Origin: Ornithinibacillus caprae
GTDB taxonomy: Bacteria > Bacillota > Bacilli > Bacillales > Amphibacillaceae
NCBI RefSeq assembly: GCF_009728145.1
Contig: NZ_WOCA01000008.1
Span: 1-64,000, forward strand
Reading direction: 5' to 3'
Length of the DNA: 64,000 nt
Below the pieces are notes generated by a model. It saw nothing but the letters and a program-made list of their open reading frames with translations. It had not been told where the DNA came from and did not search any database. The translations under genes and the position numbers were made by a program. Below, piece by piece: positions 32,872 through 43,345 of the stretch (position 1 is its first letter; each line of letters starts with the position of its first letter).

Positions 32872-35043
32872 ATGAGTAAAACAGTAGTATTAGCAGAAAA
32901 GCCTTCTGTAGGTCGTGATATTGCCCGTGTTCTAAATTGTAATAAAAAAGGCAATGGATTCATGGAAGGTTCAAAATATATTGTGACATGGGCATTAGGC
33001 CATTTAGTTACATTAGCCGATCCAGAAGCTTATGATGAAAAATACAAAACATGGCGCTTAGAGGATTTGCCGATGCTCCCGTCGAATTTAAAACTAATTG
33101 TGATGAAAAAAACTGGCAAGCAATTTAGTTCAGTGAAACATCAACTAAATCGTCAGGATGTAAAAGATATTGTAATCGCAACAGATGCTGGTCGTGAGGG
33201 GGAGCTTGTTGCTCGCTGGATTATTGAAAAAGCACGTGTGAAGAAACCGGTAAAACGACTCTGGATATCATCTGTAACCGATAAAGCCATTCGCGATGGT
33301 TTCAATCAATTAAAGCCAGGGAGTAAGTATGAAAATTTATATGCGTCCGCTGTAGCACGTTCTGAAGCGGATTGGTATGTTGGGTTAAATGCAACACGTG
33401 CACTGACAACAAAATTCAATGCACAGCTATCAAGTGGGCGTGTGCAAACACCAACCCTTGCTATGATAGCTAAGAGGGAAAAGGAAATTCAAGAATTTAA
33501 GCCTAAAAAATATTTTGGTATAGAAGCTAAAACGAATCAAGGAATTACATTCACTTGGCAGGATGACAAAAATAACTCTCGACTCTTCTCCAAAGACAGG
33601 GCGGAAAAATTACTAGAAAAAGTAAAAGGGGAGCCTGCGAAAGTAGCAAAAGTGGATAAGAATTATAAGAAGAAATATGCTCCACAATTATATGATTTAA
33701 CCGAGCTACAACGTGATGCGAACCGTATTTTTGGATTTTCTGGAAAACAGACCTTATCAATCATGCAAAAATTATATGAACAGCATAAAGTCTTAACGTA
33801 TCCACGGACCGATTCCAGAGTTATTTCAACAGATATTGTTCCTACCTTAAAAGATCGTGTGAAAGCATGTGGAGTAGATCAATATGCAACAATAGCTAAT
33901 AAAGTATTGCGTAGAGAATTTAAGTTACCTAAATCAGTAGTTGATAATAGTAAGGTGAGTGATCACCATGCGATTATTCCTACTGAACAACCAGTTGTTT
34001 TACAGGATTTAGATGATAAAGAGCGAAAAGTATATGATTTAGTTGTAAAACGTTTCTTGGCTGTACTGTCGGAACCTTATGAGTATGAACAAGTAGTAGT
34101 TCACGCAAGAATACATTCCGAGCGATTTACGGCTAAAGGAAAAATAGTTAAAAAGCAGGGCTGGAAAGAGGTTTATGATAATCGATTTGAAGATGATGAT
34201 TCCACTGACGATCAAAAACTTCCTATTGTAAAACAAGGTGATGTAATTACTGGCAACCGTACCATATTAACAAGTGGTGAAACGAAGCCTCCTGAGCGAT
34301 TCACGGAAGGAGCACTCTTACAGGCAATGGAAAATCCAGCCCGTTATATGAATCCAGAAGAAAAACATCTTGCTGGAACCTTATCCAAAACAGGTGGAAT
34401 TGGCACAGTTGCTACACGAGCAGATATTATTGAGAAGCTTTTCAACATTAATTATATGGAAATGAGAGGAAAGCATATCTTTATTACCTCCAAAGGAAAG
34501 CAATTACTAGAGCTTGTTCCAGAGGAATTAAGATCACCAGCTTTAACAGCTGAGTGGGAACAAAAGCTAAGCCAAATTGCAGAAGGAAAATTAAATAAAA
34601 ATAAATTTATTACGGAAATTAAAGAATACACAAAAGAAGTTGTACAGGAAATTAAGTCTACTGATATGAAATTTAAACATGATAATATGACAGGAACGAA
34701 ATGTCCTGATTGTGGGAAACTAATGCTTGAAGTAAATAACAAACATGGACGTATGCTAGTTTGTCAGGATCGTTCATGTGGGCATAAGAAAAATATTGCC
34801 AAGAAAACCAATGCTCGTTGTCCGAATTGCCACAAACGATTGGAGCTTCGTGGTGAAGGTGAAGGGCAGATGTTCATTTGTAAATGTGGCCATCGTGAAA
34901 AGCTGTCGTCGTTTAATAAACGCAAACAACAGGAGAAAAAGCAAAAAGTATCTAAAAAAGACGTAAATAAGTATTTAAAAAAACAGGATGATGGTTTTAC
35001 AAATAACGCGCTTGCAGAAGCATTAGCTAAGCTGAAAAAGTAA
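32872..35043 (+). CDS. topB: DNA topoisomerase III
   Basis: Type IA topoisomerase, 723 residues as in B. subtilis. TOPRIM domain at 1-140 (VVLAEKPSVGRDIARVL ... ATDAGREGELVA), GRVQTPTLAMI, and the active-site Tyr in LTYPRTDSR. Two C-terminal zinc-ribbon-like units follow (CPDCGKLM ... CQDRSCGHKK; CPNCHKRL ... CKCGH). It decatenates and relaxes single-stranded regions during replication and repair. The start has GAGAGGA upstream. Monocistronic, with the structured repeat as leader. Confidence 0.95.
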   Translation: MSKTVVLAEKPSVGRDIARVLNCNKKGNGFMEGSKYIVTWALGHLVTLADPEAYDEKYKTWRLEDLPMLPSNLKLIVMKKTGKQFSSVKHQLNRQDVKDIVIATDAGREGELVARWIIEKARVKKPVKRLWISSVTDKAIRDGFNQLKPGSKYENLYASAVARSEADWYVGLNATRALTTKFNAQLSSGRVQTPTLAMIAKREKEIQEFKPKKYFGIEAKTNQGITFTWQDDKNNSRLFSKDRAEKLLEKVKGEPAKVAKVDKNYKKKYAPQLYDLTELQRDANRIFGFSGKQTLSIMQKLYEQHKVLTYPRTDSRVISTDIVPTLKDRVKACGVDQYATIANKVLRREFKLPKSVVDNSKVSDHHAIIPTEQPVVLQDLDDKERKVYDLVVKRFLAVLSEPYEYEQVVVHARIHSERFTAKGKIVKKQGWKEVYDNRFEDDDSTDDQKLPIVKQGDVITGNRTILTSGETKPPERFTEGALLQAMENPARYMNPEEKHLAGTLSKTGGIGTVATRADIIEKLFNINYMEMRGKHIFITSKGKQLLELVPEELRSPALTAEWEQKLSQIAEGKLNKNKFITEIKEYTKEVVQEIKSTDMKFKHDNMTGTKCPDCGKLMLEVNNKHGRMLVCQDRSCGHKKNIAKKTNARCPNCHKRLELRGEGEGQMFICKCGHREKLSSFNKRKQQEKKQKVSKKDVNKYLKKQDDGFTNNALAEALAKLKK

Positions 35044-35200
35044 TGAGTGGAAAATATTATAAACAACATTATATTCAAAATTTTCGTTTTGTATGATAAG
35101 TTAATAGTTGTATAGTTTTATCAAATTTACACCAAAAAGGATTGTAACTTGTTTTTGCAGTTAAAAAGTACGATACTTTCTTATCTGCAATGCTAAACGA

Positions 35201-35231
35201 AGTCATTCGCGAAAAGACTTGAGGAATGACT
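35201..35231 (+). other. Hairpin in the antiporter leader
   Basis: A perfect 8-bp stem AGTCATTC/GAATGACT with a 15-nt loop, followed by TAGTTTTC, lies about 23 nt before the NhaC-type gene. It may be a weak topB terminator or a leader regulatory hairpin. Confidence 0.45.
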
Positions 35232-35254
35232 AGTTTTCTAAGGAGGAGGAGAAC

Positions 35255-36733
35255 ATGTCAAACAATGAAGAATTAGAACGTGCTACAGGAGAGAAAGAGG
35301 TTAAATCATTAGAATTTAGGCTTGGAGCTTTTGGAGCTGCAGTACCTTTAGTATTTTTTGTGGTGTGGGCAATATCCATTAGTGTACTTCAACTGTCATC
35401 TGAAATTGGACTAGTATTAGGGGCAGTACTAGGTTTAACACTTGGATTACTTTTTTGTAAGAGTAAATGGGCAGATTATGCACAGGGATTATTTGATGGA
35501 CTAGCTCAACCAGTTGGTGTAATTGCCATGGTTGCTTGGTTTTATGCTGGGATGTTTGCACAGGTTCTTCAAGTTGGTGGATTAGTAGAAGGATTAGTTT
35601 GGGTTGGTTCTGTAACTGGTGTAGAAGGTGGACTTTTTGTGGCACTTACCTTTTTATTGGCTGCTACGTTTTCTACTGCGGTTGGAACAGGATATGGTAC
35701 AACAGTGGCATTTTGTACGTTAATGTTTCCAGCAGGGATTGCTGTTGGGGCAGATCCTGTAATGCTGTTTGCAGCAATTTTGGCAGGTGCTGTATTTGGA
35801 GATAATTTAGCTCCGGTATCGGATACGACTATTGTATCTGCTACAACTCAGGATGCAGATGTACCAGGGGTAGTACGATCACGTTTTAAGTATTCGATTA
35901 TCGCAGCGGTACCTGCTACGTTATTATTTGCAATTTTCGGTGGTGCGGGTGAAACCGTGGAAACTGAGCAAGCTGCAGTTAATGCAATGGTTGAATCAAC
36001 AAATCCTGCTGGACTAATCATGCTTGTTCCATTTGCAATAGTACTTGTACTTGCATTATCAGGCCATCATCTTATTACGTCTTTAACATGGGGAATTATA
36101 TCTGCCATTCCATTAATTGTCTTTTTAAAATTAGGTACGTTCTCAGAAATTATAAGGTTTAATCCTGATTCGGATGCCATTGTTGAAGGAGCATTAATTG
36201 ATGGGATTACCGGTTATGTTAACATGGCCATATTAATTCTGTTAATCGTTGCTGCTGCACACTTACTTCGTTTAGGTGGAACGATGGAGGCAATTACAAC
36301 AGGATTAGTTAAATGGATTAAAAATTCCATTCGCCGTGCCGAATTTGCTATATGGGGAATTGTAGCCATGTTAAATAGTGCAATCACAATCAACACAGCA
36401 GCTGAAATTGCAGCTGCACCATTTGTACGAGAATTAGGCGAAAAGTATAAAATTCATCGCTATCGTAGAGCAAATATGCTAGATGCTGTAACATCTGCTT
36501 TAGGTTATATTTTTCCATGGGGAGCTCCGGTTTTATTAGGATGGTCAACCATTAGTTCATTACAAGAAAAAACATATTCTTGGTTACCGGTAGTTCAACC
36601 AACAGAAGTGTTCCCATTTGTATTTCAAGGATGGTTCTTAGTCATTGTTATGCTTGTTGCAGCATTAACCGGCTGGGGATTACGCTATGAAGGGAAAAAT
36701 GGTGAAGAATTAAAAGAAGCACCTAGAGACTAA
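35255..36733 (+). CDS. Na+/H+ antiporter, NhaC family
   Basis: Inner-membrane antiporter of 492 residues and about 12 membrane helices. The NhaC signature GAVFGDNLAPVSDTTIVSA (about 184-202) is clear. It exports sodium against protons, as expected of a salt- or alkali-tolerant bacterium. GGAGGAGGAG precedes the ATG. Monocistronic with a terminator. Substrate variants in the family (malate/lactate exchange) cannot be ruled out. Confidence 0.85.
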   Translation: MSNNEELERATGEKEVKSLEFRLGAFGAAVPLVFFVVWAISISVLQLSSEIGLVLGAVLGLTLGLLFCKSKWADYAQGLFDGLAQPVGVIAMVAWFYAGMFAQVLQVGGLVEGLVWVGSVTGVEGGLFVALTFLLAATFSTAVGTGYGTTVAFCTLMFPAGIAVGADPVMLFAAILAGAVFGDNLAPVSDTTIVSATTQDADVPGVVRSRFKYSIIAAVPATLLFAIFGGAGETVETEQAAVNAMVESTNPAGLIMLVPFAIVLVLALSGHHLITSLTWGIISAIPLIVFLKLGTFSEIIRFNPDSDAIVEGALIDGITGYVNMAILILLIVAAAHLLRLGGTMEAITTGLVKWIKNSIRRAEFAIWGIVAMLNSAITINTAAEIAAAPFVRELGEKYKIHRYRRANMLDAVTSALGYIFPWGAPVLLGWSTISSLQEKTYSWLPVVQPTEVFPFVFQGWFLVIVMLVAALTGWGLRYEGKNGEELKEAPRD

Positions 36734-36751
36734 CAGGCATAAACAAGTTTG

Positions 36752-36786
36752 GAGAATTCTCGTATCTTATGAGGATTCTCTTTTTT
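36752..36786 (+). terminator. Terminator of the NhaC-type antiporter gene
   Basis: GAGAATTCTC pairs with GAGGATTCTC (one wobble) around a 9-nt loop and is followed by TTTTTTC. Confidence 0.85.
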
Positions 36787-37135
36787 CATTGTCTAGGAAA
36801 TTTTAAAATAGTCAAGATGCGCATAACTATAGTGATAGCCATGTCCACCTCTAGCGCCTGCGCTTTTGTTTGTTAAGTAAGCTTTCTTATTCTGCAAAGT
36901 AAGTACAACTATGTCATTTGTCATAAATACTTGTACTCAAGAGTATAATGGCTCTAAAATATACAAAACTCTTTTCATGAATCTCTTTAGCAAAAGCTAT
37001 GTTTTTTAAATATGTGTAAAATTCTCCAACAGCCATAATTTTCTAAACCTTTAAATTCGTAACATTTATCCTTTAATAGTATAATAGATCTAGATAATTG
37101 GTAATATTTTGATTTATTGGAAGGGGGGGTAATCT
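36787..37135. other. Intergenic region before the response regulator
   Basis: No gene or strong structure is visible. It contains a GCGCCTGCGC-type fragment near 36853 and a TATAAT-like hexamer at 37080-37085 that may be the -10 of the response-regulator promoter, without a good -35. Confidence 0.4.
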
Positions 37136-37861
37136 GTGGCAAGTGAAGTCATTTTGTTGGTTGATGATGATCCGGATATGATAGAGGTACTTGGTGTCTA
37201 CTTGAAGAAAAACGGATATGAAGTCGTAACTGCAGGGGATGGAATCGAAGCAGTAGAAACTCTTGAGATTCACCAACCAGATCTCATCATGTTAGATGTT
37301 GTTATGCCTAATCTTGATGGATTTGAAGTATGTCATCTTATTCGAAAAAAAACAGAGGTTCCAATTTTGTTCCTTAGCTCTAAGGAAGAGGATATGGATA
37401 AAATACTAGGTTTAGGAGTCGGTGGAGATGATTATATCTCAAAGACGACGAGTCCTGCAGTAATTGTAGCTAAAATTAAAGCACATTTACGTCGGAGTCG
37501 AACCTTTCCACCTATCCAACCTAACAATCGTGATACTTCAAAGAAACAATCTGTGTTGGAATATCCAGGATTATTCATTAATTTAGAAAGCACAACGGTT
37601 AAATTAAATGGGTCAGTTGTTAAGTTAGCTGCGAAGGAATTTCAAATATTAAGTCTATTAGCTCAAAATCCTGAGCGTGTTTATAGTGTCGAAAAACTGT
37701 TTGAATTAATCTGGGGTGAAGATAGTTTAGGTGATTACCGAACTGTAATGGTACATATTAGTAATTTACGTAAAAAAATCGAAGCCAATCCAGATGATCC
37801 TACCTATATAAAAACCATTCGAGGAATTGGTTACAAATTTATAGATAAAACTTCCGAATAA
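37136..37861 (+). CDS. OmpR/PhoB-family response regulator
   Basis: A 241-residue two-domain regulator. Receiver at 1-120 with acidic pocket D10-D12, phospho-acceptor Asp54 (LIMLDVV), Ser in FLSSK and conserved Lys in DYISKTTSP (usual Pro after Lys replaced by Thr). Winged-helix DNA-binding domain at about 140-238 (VKLAAKEFQILSLLAQNPERVYS ... IRGIGYKF). It starts at GTG 37136 with AAGGGGGGG upstream. Its likely partner is the giant sensor kinase at 38117. Its 3' end overlaps the sinI-like gene on the other strand by 31 nt. Confidence 0.88.
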   Translation: MASEVILLVDDDPDMIEVLGVYLKKNGYEVVTAGDGIEAVETLEIHQPDLIMLDVVMPNLDGFEVCHLIRKKTEVPILFLSSKEEDMDKILGLGVGGDDYISKTTSPAVIVAKIKAHLRRSRTFPPIQPNNRDTSKKQSVLEYPGLFINLESTTVKLNGSVVKLAAKEFQILSLLAQNPERVYSVEKLFELIWGEDSLGDYRTVMVHISNLRKKIEANPDDPTYIKTIRGIGYKFIDKTSE

Positions 37862-38007
37862 GTGTTGGGATTATTTAAGAATTCTCTAATTTCATTTGGG
37901 TTTAATCCCATTTTTTTTGCTTCCATGATTAAAATTAACCACTCCTCGTCTAATTGCTCGCTTTTCCCTGATAAGCCTATCATTTTCGTATCGTGTTTTT
38001 TAAACAT
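37831..38007 (-). CDS. SinI-type antirepressor
   Basis: A 58-residue protein carrying the SinI helix: LDEEWLILIMEAKKMGLNPNEIREFLNN, the pattern of SinI/SinR dimerisation segments. ATG 38007 has AAAGGGGGG 7 nt upstream. In B. subtilis SinI titrates the SinR repressor and turns on biofilm matrix genes. Here it lies antisense between a response regulator and its kinase, overlapping the regulator's 3' end. A -10-like TATTAT lies about 40 nt upstream. No SinR is in the window. Confidence 0.8.
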   Translation of the reverse strand: MFKKHDTKMIGLSGKSEQLDEEWLILIMEAKKMGLNPNEIREFLNNPNTYSEVLSINL

Positions 38008-38116
38008 GATATTTCCCCCCTTTAACCTCTCAGAATTAAGCATAATAGTTAGAATTAAAGTTTTGTTTAAAATAATATAAAATTTAACTTAAAATTTGCT
38101 TAATAGGATGATTGAA

Positions 38117-41100
38117 ATGGAAAAAATACCAGGTTATCAAATGATGATCCAACAAATAGAAGGAGAAAGTTGGAGTTTATATAAAGCATTATCAGAGGAT
38201 GATCAACGTTTCGTTGGAGTGAAAAAGATAAATAATGACCTCTCTGAAGAATATGCCGCGGCAGAAACGGTTCATGAATATTACTTAACAAAGGAGCTAG
38301 TTGATGTAGATATTCTTCACCCGAATAAGTTGGAAAGAGTAGGTGAAAAGGCCTTTATTATTACGGAATATTTTGATGGATATACCTTAATGGATTGGAT
38401 GAATAAATATGGGGCAATGGATATTGGTACATTTCTTAAAATGGCAATACAACTTGCTGGAACTATTGAGAAAGTCCATCACAAGCATATTATCCACAAA
38501 TCACTACATCCCAAAAATATTCTATTAGAATCAAAAACAAATCACATTACATTAACGGCTTTTCATCAAGCAACTACTTTACCTACGGAAAGACATTTTC
38601 CGCATGTTAGTCCCTACCAATTTAAGGAGAAGGTTGCCTATATGTCTCCCGAGCAAACGGGACGTATGAATCGGAGCATGGATTATCGAGCAGATCTATA
38701 TGCACTGGGGGTTATTTATTATGAAATGATGATCGGTGAAGTACCTTTTAAACAATTAGGACCAGCAGAAATGATTCATGCACATTTAGCTAAAAAACCG
38801 AAGTCTCCACAAGAAATAAATCCTAAAATACCTGATACAATTTCTCGTATCATTTTAAAATTACTTGCTAAAAATCCAGATGACCGTTATCAAAGTGCAA
38901 ATAGTTTACGAACTGATTTAGAATTATGTCTAAAAGAGTTTAATCAATTTGGAGATATTTCCGAATTTGTTTTAGACCGAAATAGCAAACAAGGGATAAT
39001 GGAAAAGCAAACTAAATTATATGGAAGAAAAGAAGCTATTAATACATTGATTGATAAATTTAACGATGTTCAACGTGGATCGAACGAATTAATACTTGTT
39101 CCTGGACCTTCTGGAATAGGGAAAACAGCATTAGTAAATGAATTGCACAAACCATTGGCACGAGATAAGGGTTATTTTATTTCTGGAAAATTTATGAAAC
39201 TAAAAAAGCAAATTCCTTATGCACCTTTTGTACAAGCTTTTCAGGAGTTGGTTAATCAGATTTTAACAGAGGGATCTGATCGAATACAACAATGGAAACG
39301 AGTATTGGAAGAGGAGTTGGGGTCTAATGCTAATGTGATTGCAAACTTTATTCCAGAAATTGAATGGATTATTGGTACCCAGCCTAATCTAACCGAGCTA
39401 CCACCACAGGGCGTTCATAACCGATTCCGTCAAGCAATAAGAAAATTTGTAGGAATTTTTGCTCGGGAGGATCATCCGCTTGTCCTGTTTATGGATGATT
39501 TACAGTGGGCTGATGCAGCAACATTAGACTTAATTGATTACTTGTTATGTAGTTCTGACATTCATCACTTTCTAGTTGTTGGTGCTTACAGACAGGATGA
39601 AATACAAGTAGGACACCCATTTGAAGCAATGCTTGCCAAGTTAGAGGAAGAATCGGTTCCGATCACGGAAATTCCCGTAACGGCACTAAAATATGGACAT
39701 ATTAAGCAATGGATTAATGAAATGCTTTCATTGGATAAAGGTGATGAGGAATTTTTAGCAGCGTTTATGTACCGAGTAACACAGGGGAATCCTTTATTTA
39801 TGGTACAGCTTTTTCAAACGCTTCATGAGGAATCTGTATTTTACTTTGATGCGAGTACAGCGGAATGGCAAGCAAATTTAACACGGTTAAAAGAATTCTC
39901 CATCAAGGACGATATTCTTGAATTTATGATTAGGCGTATTGGGAAATTACCTCATGAGACCATATCCGTACTTCAGTATGCTTCCTGTTTTGGTAACCAG
40001 TTTGATTTAAAATCTCTTTCCTTCCTAACTCGAAATAGCTATGTAAAGATGGCAGAATTACTTTGGAAAGGGCTAGAAGAAGGCTTAATCATTCCATTAG
40101 ACCCTAGTTATAAATGGGTTTACCCAAATGAAAGAATCTCATTTATTGATTCCAATCCACCTCAATATATTTTTCTCCATGATAAGGTACAACAAGCGTT
40201 TTATATGACCATGTCAGAGGAAAGACGGATTGAAAATCACTTGAATATTGGAAAAGAATTACTTAAACGTTATTCAGCGGAGAAATTAGAAGAACATATC
40301 TTTGAAATTGTAAATCATTTAAATATAAGTAGAGATAAGTTAAGTGATCACGAGAGATTTGGCTTGATTCGCTGGAATTGGATGGCCGGAGAACGTGCGA
40401 AAAAAAGTGCAGCATCAGAAGCAGCATTAGAGTTCTTTAAGGTTGGTCATGAACTTCTTCCGAAGGATCGTTGGCAAAATCACTATGAATTAACATTTAA
40501 TCTTTTGCTAGGACTTGGAGAAACACTCTATTTAAATAATCTGTTTGAGGATGCAGAGAAAATATTTAATGAATTGGTACAACAGGCTAAATCTCGATTG
40601 GATCAATTAACTGTTTATAACTTAAAAATTGCATTGTATACACATATTCATGAAGTGGAAAAGGCTGTAGATACTGGCTTGGATGGCTTGAAGTTATTCG
40701 GCTGGAACATTCGAAAAACTCCTAGTAAATTATCAGTCGGGATTGAATTCTTACGGACAAAATTAGCTCTCGCTAAGAAGCAGACTGGGGATTTGTTAGA
40801 TCTTCCATTTGTAAAAGCAAAAGATCATCGGCAGGTTTTACGTACATTGATTAATAGCAATGGTCCAGCATATCATGTGAATCAAAATCTGGCGACTGTA
40901 TTAATGCTTCGAGCAATTCGGTTTATGTTGAAATATGGAGATATGGACATTTCAGCTCTTGTTTATAATAATTATGCATTGACATTAAGTGCAGGGTTTA
41001 ATGATTATAATGGAAGCATCTACTTTGGAAAGTTAGCTATGGAACACAGTGAAAAATACCATGACACAAGTATAAAAGCTCGGGTGAATTTCGTCTATGG

Positions 41101-43345
41101 TAGCTTTGTAGGTCACTGGAAACATCATTTAAAATATAGCGTGGAGCACCTAGAACGCTCTCAGCAAATGTGTATTGAATCTGGAAATCTTCATTTAGCA
41201 GGAGCAAACGGGGCATTTATTGGCTTACTTCTGTATATTAAAGGAGATCAGTTGAAAGTGGTTGCAAGAGGAATTGAAAGACAATTAACGTTTGCGAAAC
41301 AACATGAATATGCATTGACCGATAATTTCTTGACAGAAATCTTATACTGGATTGACATATTTTCTAATGAAGATTCAAAGTTGAATTGGGATTACCAAGA
41401 GTTTGCAGAAGATATACCAGCAACCATCATGCATTACACAATTCGGTTGCAGATGACTTATTTATTAAATGCAAAACAAAAAGCAATGGAAGCAATTGAA
41501 AAAATAGACCATCTTGTTGACCAATCACATGTACTAGTCATTACGCCAGATTATTACTATTATCATGCTTTATGGTTAACGAGATTAATTCGAACTGGAG
41601 ATATTAATATCTCAACCGGAAGGAAAAAGTTGAAAAGGAATTTAGCTAAACTTAAAAAATGGGCGATCCAATCACCTGTAAATTATAAACATAAATATCT
41701 CTTGGTAAAAGCCGAATGGGAACAGTGTACGAAAAATGATCCTTCGAAAATCTATAGTGATTCAATCGAATCTGCTATAGAAAACGGATTTTTACAAGAT
41801 ACAGCGATTGCTTACGAATGTGCTGGGAATTATTATAAGAAACAAAACATGTCTATCATTGCCACAACATATTTTAGCAATGCCTATGTAGCGTATCGTA
41901 AATGGGGTGCAGAGCGAAAAGCTTCTTTACTCTATCAAGAAAACCTAGAATTCATCAACACTCCTAAACAAGAAAATGGGATTGGTTATGGGGAAGGATT
42001 ACTTGATATTGATGCAGCATTACAGGCTGCTGCTGCTATTTCGGATGAAATGAGATTTGAGCAATTATTGGCAAAAGCAATGAGAATTGTGCTCACAAAC
42101 GCAGGAGCAGAATATGTATGTTTTCTATTAAATCGCGATCATAAGCTTCAAGCAGCTGCAAGTAATGATGTAATTGGTGGAGTACATGTTTTTGAGGAAT
42201 TAAAAACCCTTGATGAAGTTTATTTATCCCAAACGATTGTAAACTATGTGTACCAAAGCCATAAGCCAGTTGTATTAGATAATGCTTTTAGTCAAGGTGA
42301 TTTTATAGAGGATGAATATATTAAACAAAGCGGTGTAAAATCGGTCCTTTGTTTACCACTTTTATATCAAAATACGTTAACAGGGGTCTTGTATTTAGAA
42401 AATAATCAGTCTACCCATGTATTTACGGAGGGGCGTTTGGAACTCTTATCCGTCATTGCATCCCAAGTAGCTATTGCAATTGAAAATGCTAACTTATATG
42501 CAAACTTGGAGGAGAAAGTAACCGAAAGAACGGCATTACTATATGAAGCCAATAAAAACTTGCAGCAAGCAAATGAATCTCTAGAAAAATCGGAAGAGAA
42601 TAGACGTCGAATGCTCTCAAATATTACCCATGATCTAAGATCTCCACTTGCAGCTGTAAAAGGATATATTGATATTATGTTAGAGGGTTTATTGGAAAAT
42701 CCTGAACAACATTATCACTATATAAAGGCAGCAAAATCACGGATCGTATCCTTAGATGGGTTGGTGCAAGACTTATTTGACTTAGCAAAACTAGAGTCAG
42801 GGGATATCACGCTATCCTTGGAAGCAGTTCCGATCGACCGATTGTTTCAACGACTCTGCAGTCAATCAGAATGGGAAATTCACAATTCTGGGCTGACATT
42901 TGAGTGGAACATAGAGGATGATGAAAGAGAAGTTTACCCTTTAGTAGAAGTAGATGTCGGACGAATGGAACAAGTAATGGCTAATCTTGTTTCTAATGCA
43001 ATTCAACATATGGAACAGGGATATATACGTATTAGTTTGGATCTAAAAAGTAAAAAGGAAGCAATTTTTGTTGTGGAAGACCAAGGAGTAGGAATTCCAG
43101 AAGCAGAACAACCACTAATCTTTGAGCGTTCCTATACGAAAAGAAGGAGGGGGAAAGAAAAGGGGAATGGATTAGGGCTCGCTATAACGAAAGAGATTAT
43201 ACAACTCCATCAAGGAAAAATTTGGGTTGAAAGTAAAAAGGGAGAGGGAGCGAAGTTTTACTTTTCATTACCAGTAGTAAATATTGAACCATTGTATGAA
43301 ACAGAGGAATTATTTATCCGAACGGGCGGTAAGTCGCTCCACTGA
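38117..43345 (+). CDS. Giant multidomain sensor: pseudokinase-AAA ATPase-helical repeats-GAF-histidine kinase
   Basis: About 1742 residues. Domains: protein-kinase-like fold (about 1-280); AAA/NACHT-like ATPase with Walker A GPSGIGKT (about 330) and Walker B LVLFMDDLQWAD (about 460); a long TPR-like helical region (about 650-1280); GAF (about 1300-1460); histidine kinase with phospho-His in NITHDLRSPL (about 1502) and HATPase (VEDQGVGIPE, GNGLGLAI). The kinase lacks key residues: HRD reads H127-K-S129 and DFG reads A148-F-H150, although Lys36 is kept, so it is likely a pseudokinase. Membrane segments are absent. ATG 38117 has a weak AGGA; TTG 38096 and ATG 38108 are alternatives. The last ~9 codons are made of a truncated intergenic repeat. 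Confidence 0.85.
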   Translation: MEKIPGYQMMIQQIEGESWSLYKALSEDDQRFVGVKKINNDLSEEYAAAETVHEYYLTKELVDVDILHPNKLERVGEKAFIITEYFDGYTLMDWMNKYGAMDIGTFLKMAIQLAGTIEKVHHKHIIHKSLHPKNILLESKTNHITLTAFHQATTLPTERHFPHVSPYQFKEKVAYMSPEQTGRMNRSMDYRADLYALGVIYYEMMIGEVPFKQLGPAEMIHAHLAKKPKSPQEINPKIPDTISRIILKLLAKNPDDRYQSANSLRTDLELCLKEFNQFGDISEFVLDRNSKQGIMEKQTKLYGRKEAINTLIDKFNDVQRGSNELILVPGPSGIGKTALVNELHKPLARDKGYFISGKFMKLKKQIPYAPFVQAFQELVNQILTEGSDRIQQWKRVLEEELGSNANVIANFIPEIEWIIGTQPNLTELPPQGVHNRFRQAIRKFVGIFAREDHPLVLFMDDLQWADAATLDLIDYLLCSSDIHHFLVVGAYRQDEIQVGHPFEAMLAKLEEESVPITEIPVTALKYGHIKQWINEMLSLDKGDEEFLAAFMYRVTQGNPLFMVQLFQTLHEESVFYFDASTAEWQANLTRLKEFSIKDDILEFMIRRIGKLPHETISVLQYASCFGNQFDLKSLSFLTRNSYVKMAELLWKGLEEGLIIPLDPSYKWVYPNERISFIDSNPPQYIFLHDKVQQAFYMTMSEERRIENHLNIGKELLKRYSAEKLEEHIFEIVNHLNISRDKLSDHERFGLIRWNWMAGERAKKSAASEAALEFFKVGHELLPKDRWQNHYELTFNLLLGLGETLYLNNLFEDAEKIFNELVQQAKSRLDQLTVYNLKIALYTHIHEVEKAVDTGLDGLKLFGWNIRKTPSKLSVGIEFLRTKLALAKKQTGDLLDLPFVKAKDHRQVLRTLINSNGPAYHVNQNLATVLMLRAIRFMLKYGDMDISALVYNNYALTLSAGFNDYNGSIYFGKLAMEHSEKYHDTSIKARVNFVYGSFVGHWKHHLKYSVEHLERSQQMCIESGNLHLAGANGAFIGLLLYIKGDQLKVVARGIERQLTFAKQHEYALTDNFLTEILYWIDIFSNEDSKLNWDYQEFAEDIPATIMHYTIRLQMTYLLNAKQKAMEAIEKIDHLVDQSHVLVITPDYYYYHALWLTRLIRTGDINISTGRKKLKRNLAKLKKWAIQSPVNYKHKYLLVKAEWEQCTKNDPSKIYSDSIESAIENGFLQDTAIAYECAGNYYKKQNMSIIATTYFSNAYVAYRKWGAERKASLLYQENLEFINTPKQENGIGYGEGLLDIDAALQAAAAISDEMRFEQLLAKAMRIVLTNAGAEYVCFLLNRDHKLQAAASNDVIGGVHVFEELKTLDEVYLSQTIVNYVYQSHKPVVLDNAFSQGDFIEDEYIKQSGVKSVLCLPLLYQNTLTGVLYLENNQSTHVFTEGRLELLSVIASQVAIAIENANLYANLEEKVTERTALLYEANKNLQQANESLEKSEENRRRMLSNITHDLRSPLAAVKGYIDIMLEGLLENPEQHYHYIKAAKSRIVSLDGLVQDLFDLAKLESGDITLSLEAVPIDRLFQRLCSQSEWEIHNSGLTFEWNIEDDEREVYPLVEVDVGRMEQVMANLVSNAIQHMEQGYIRISLDLKSKKEAIFVVEDQGVGIPEAEQPLIFERSYTKRRRGKEKGNGLGLAITKEIIQLHQGKIWVESKKGEGAKFYFSLPVVNIEPLYETEELFIRTGGKSLH

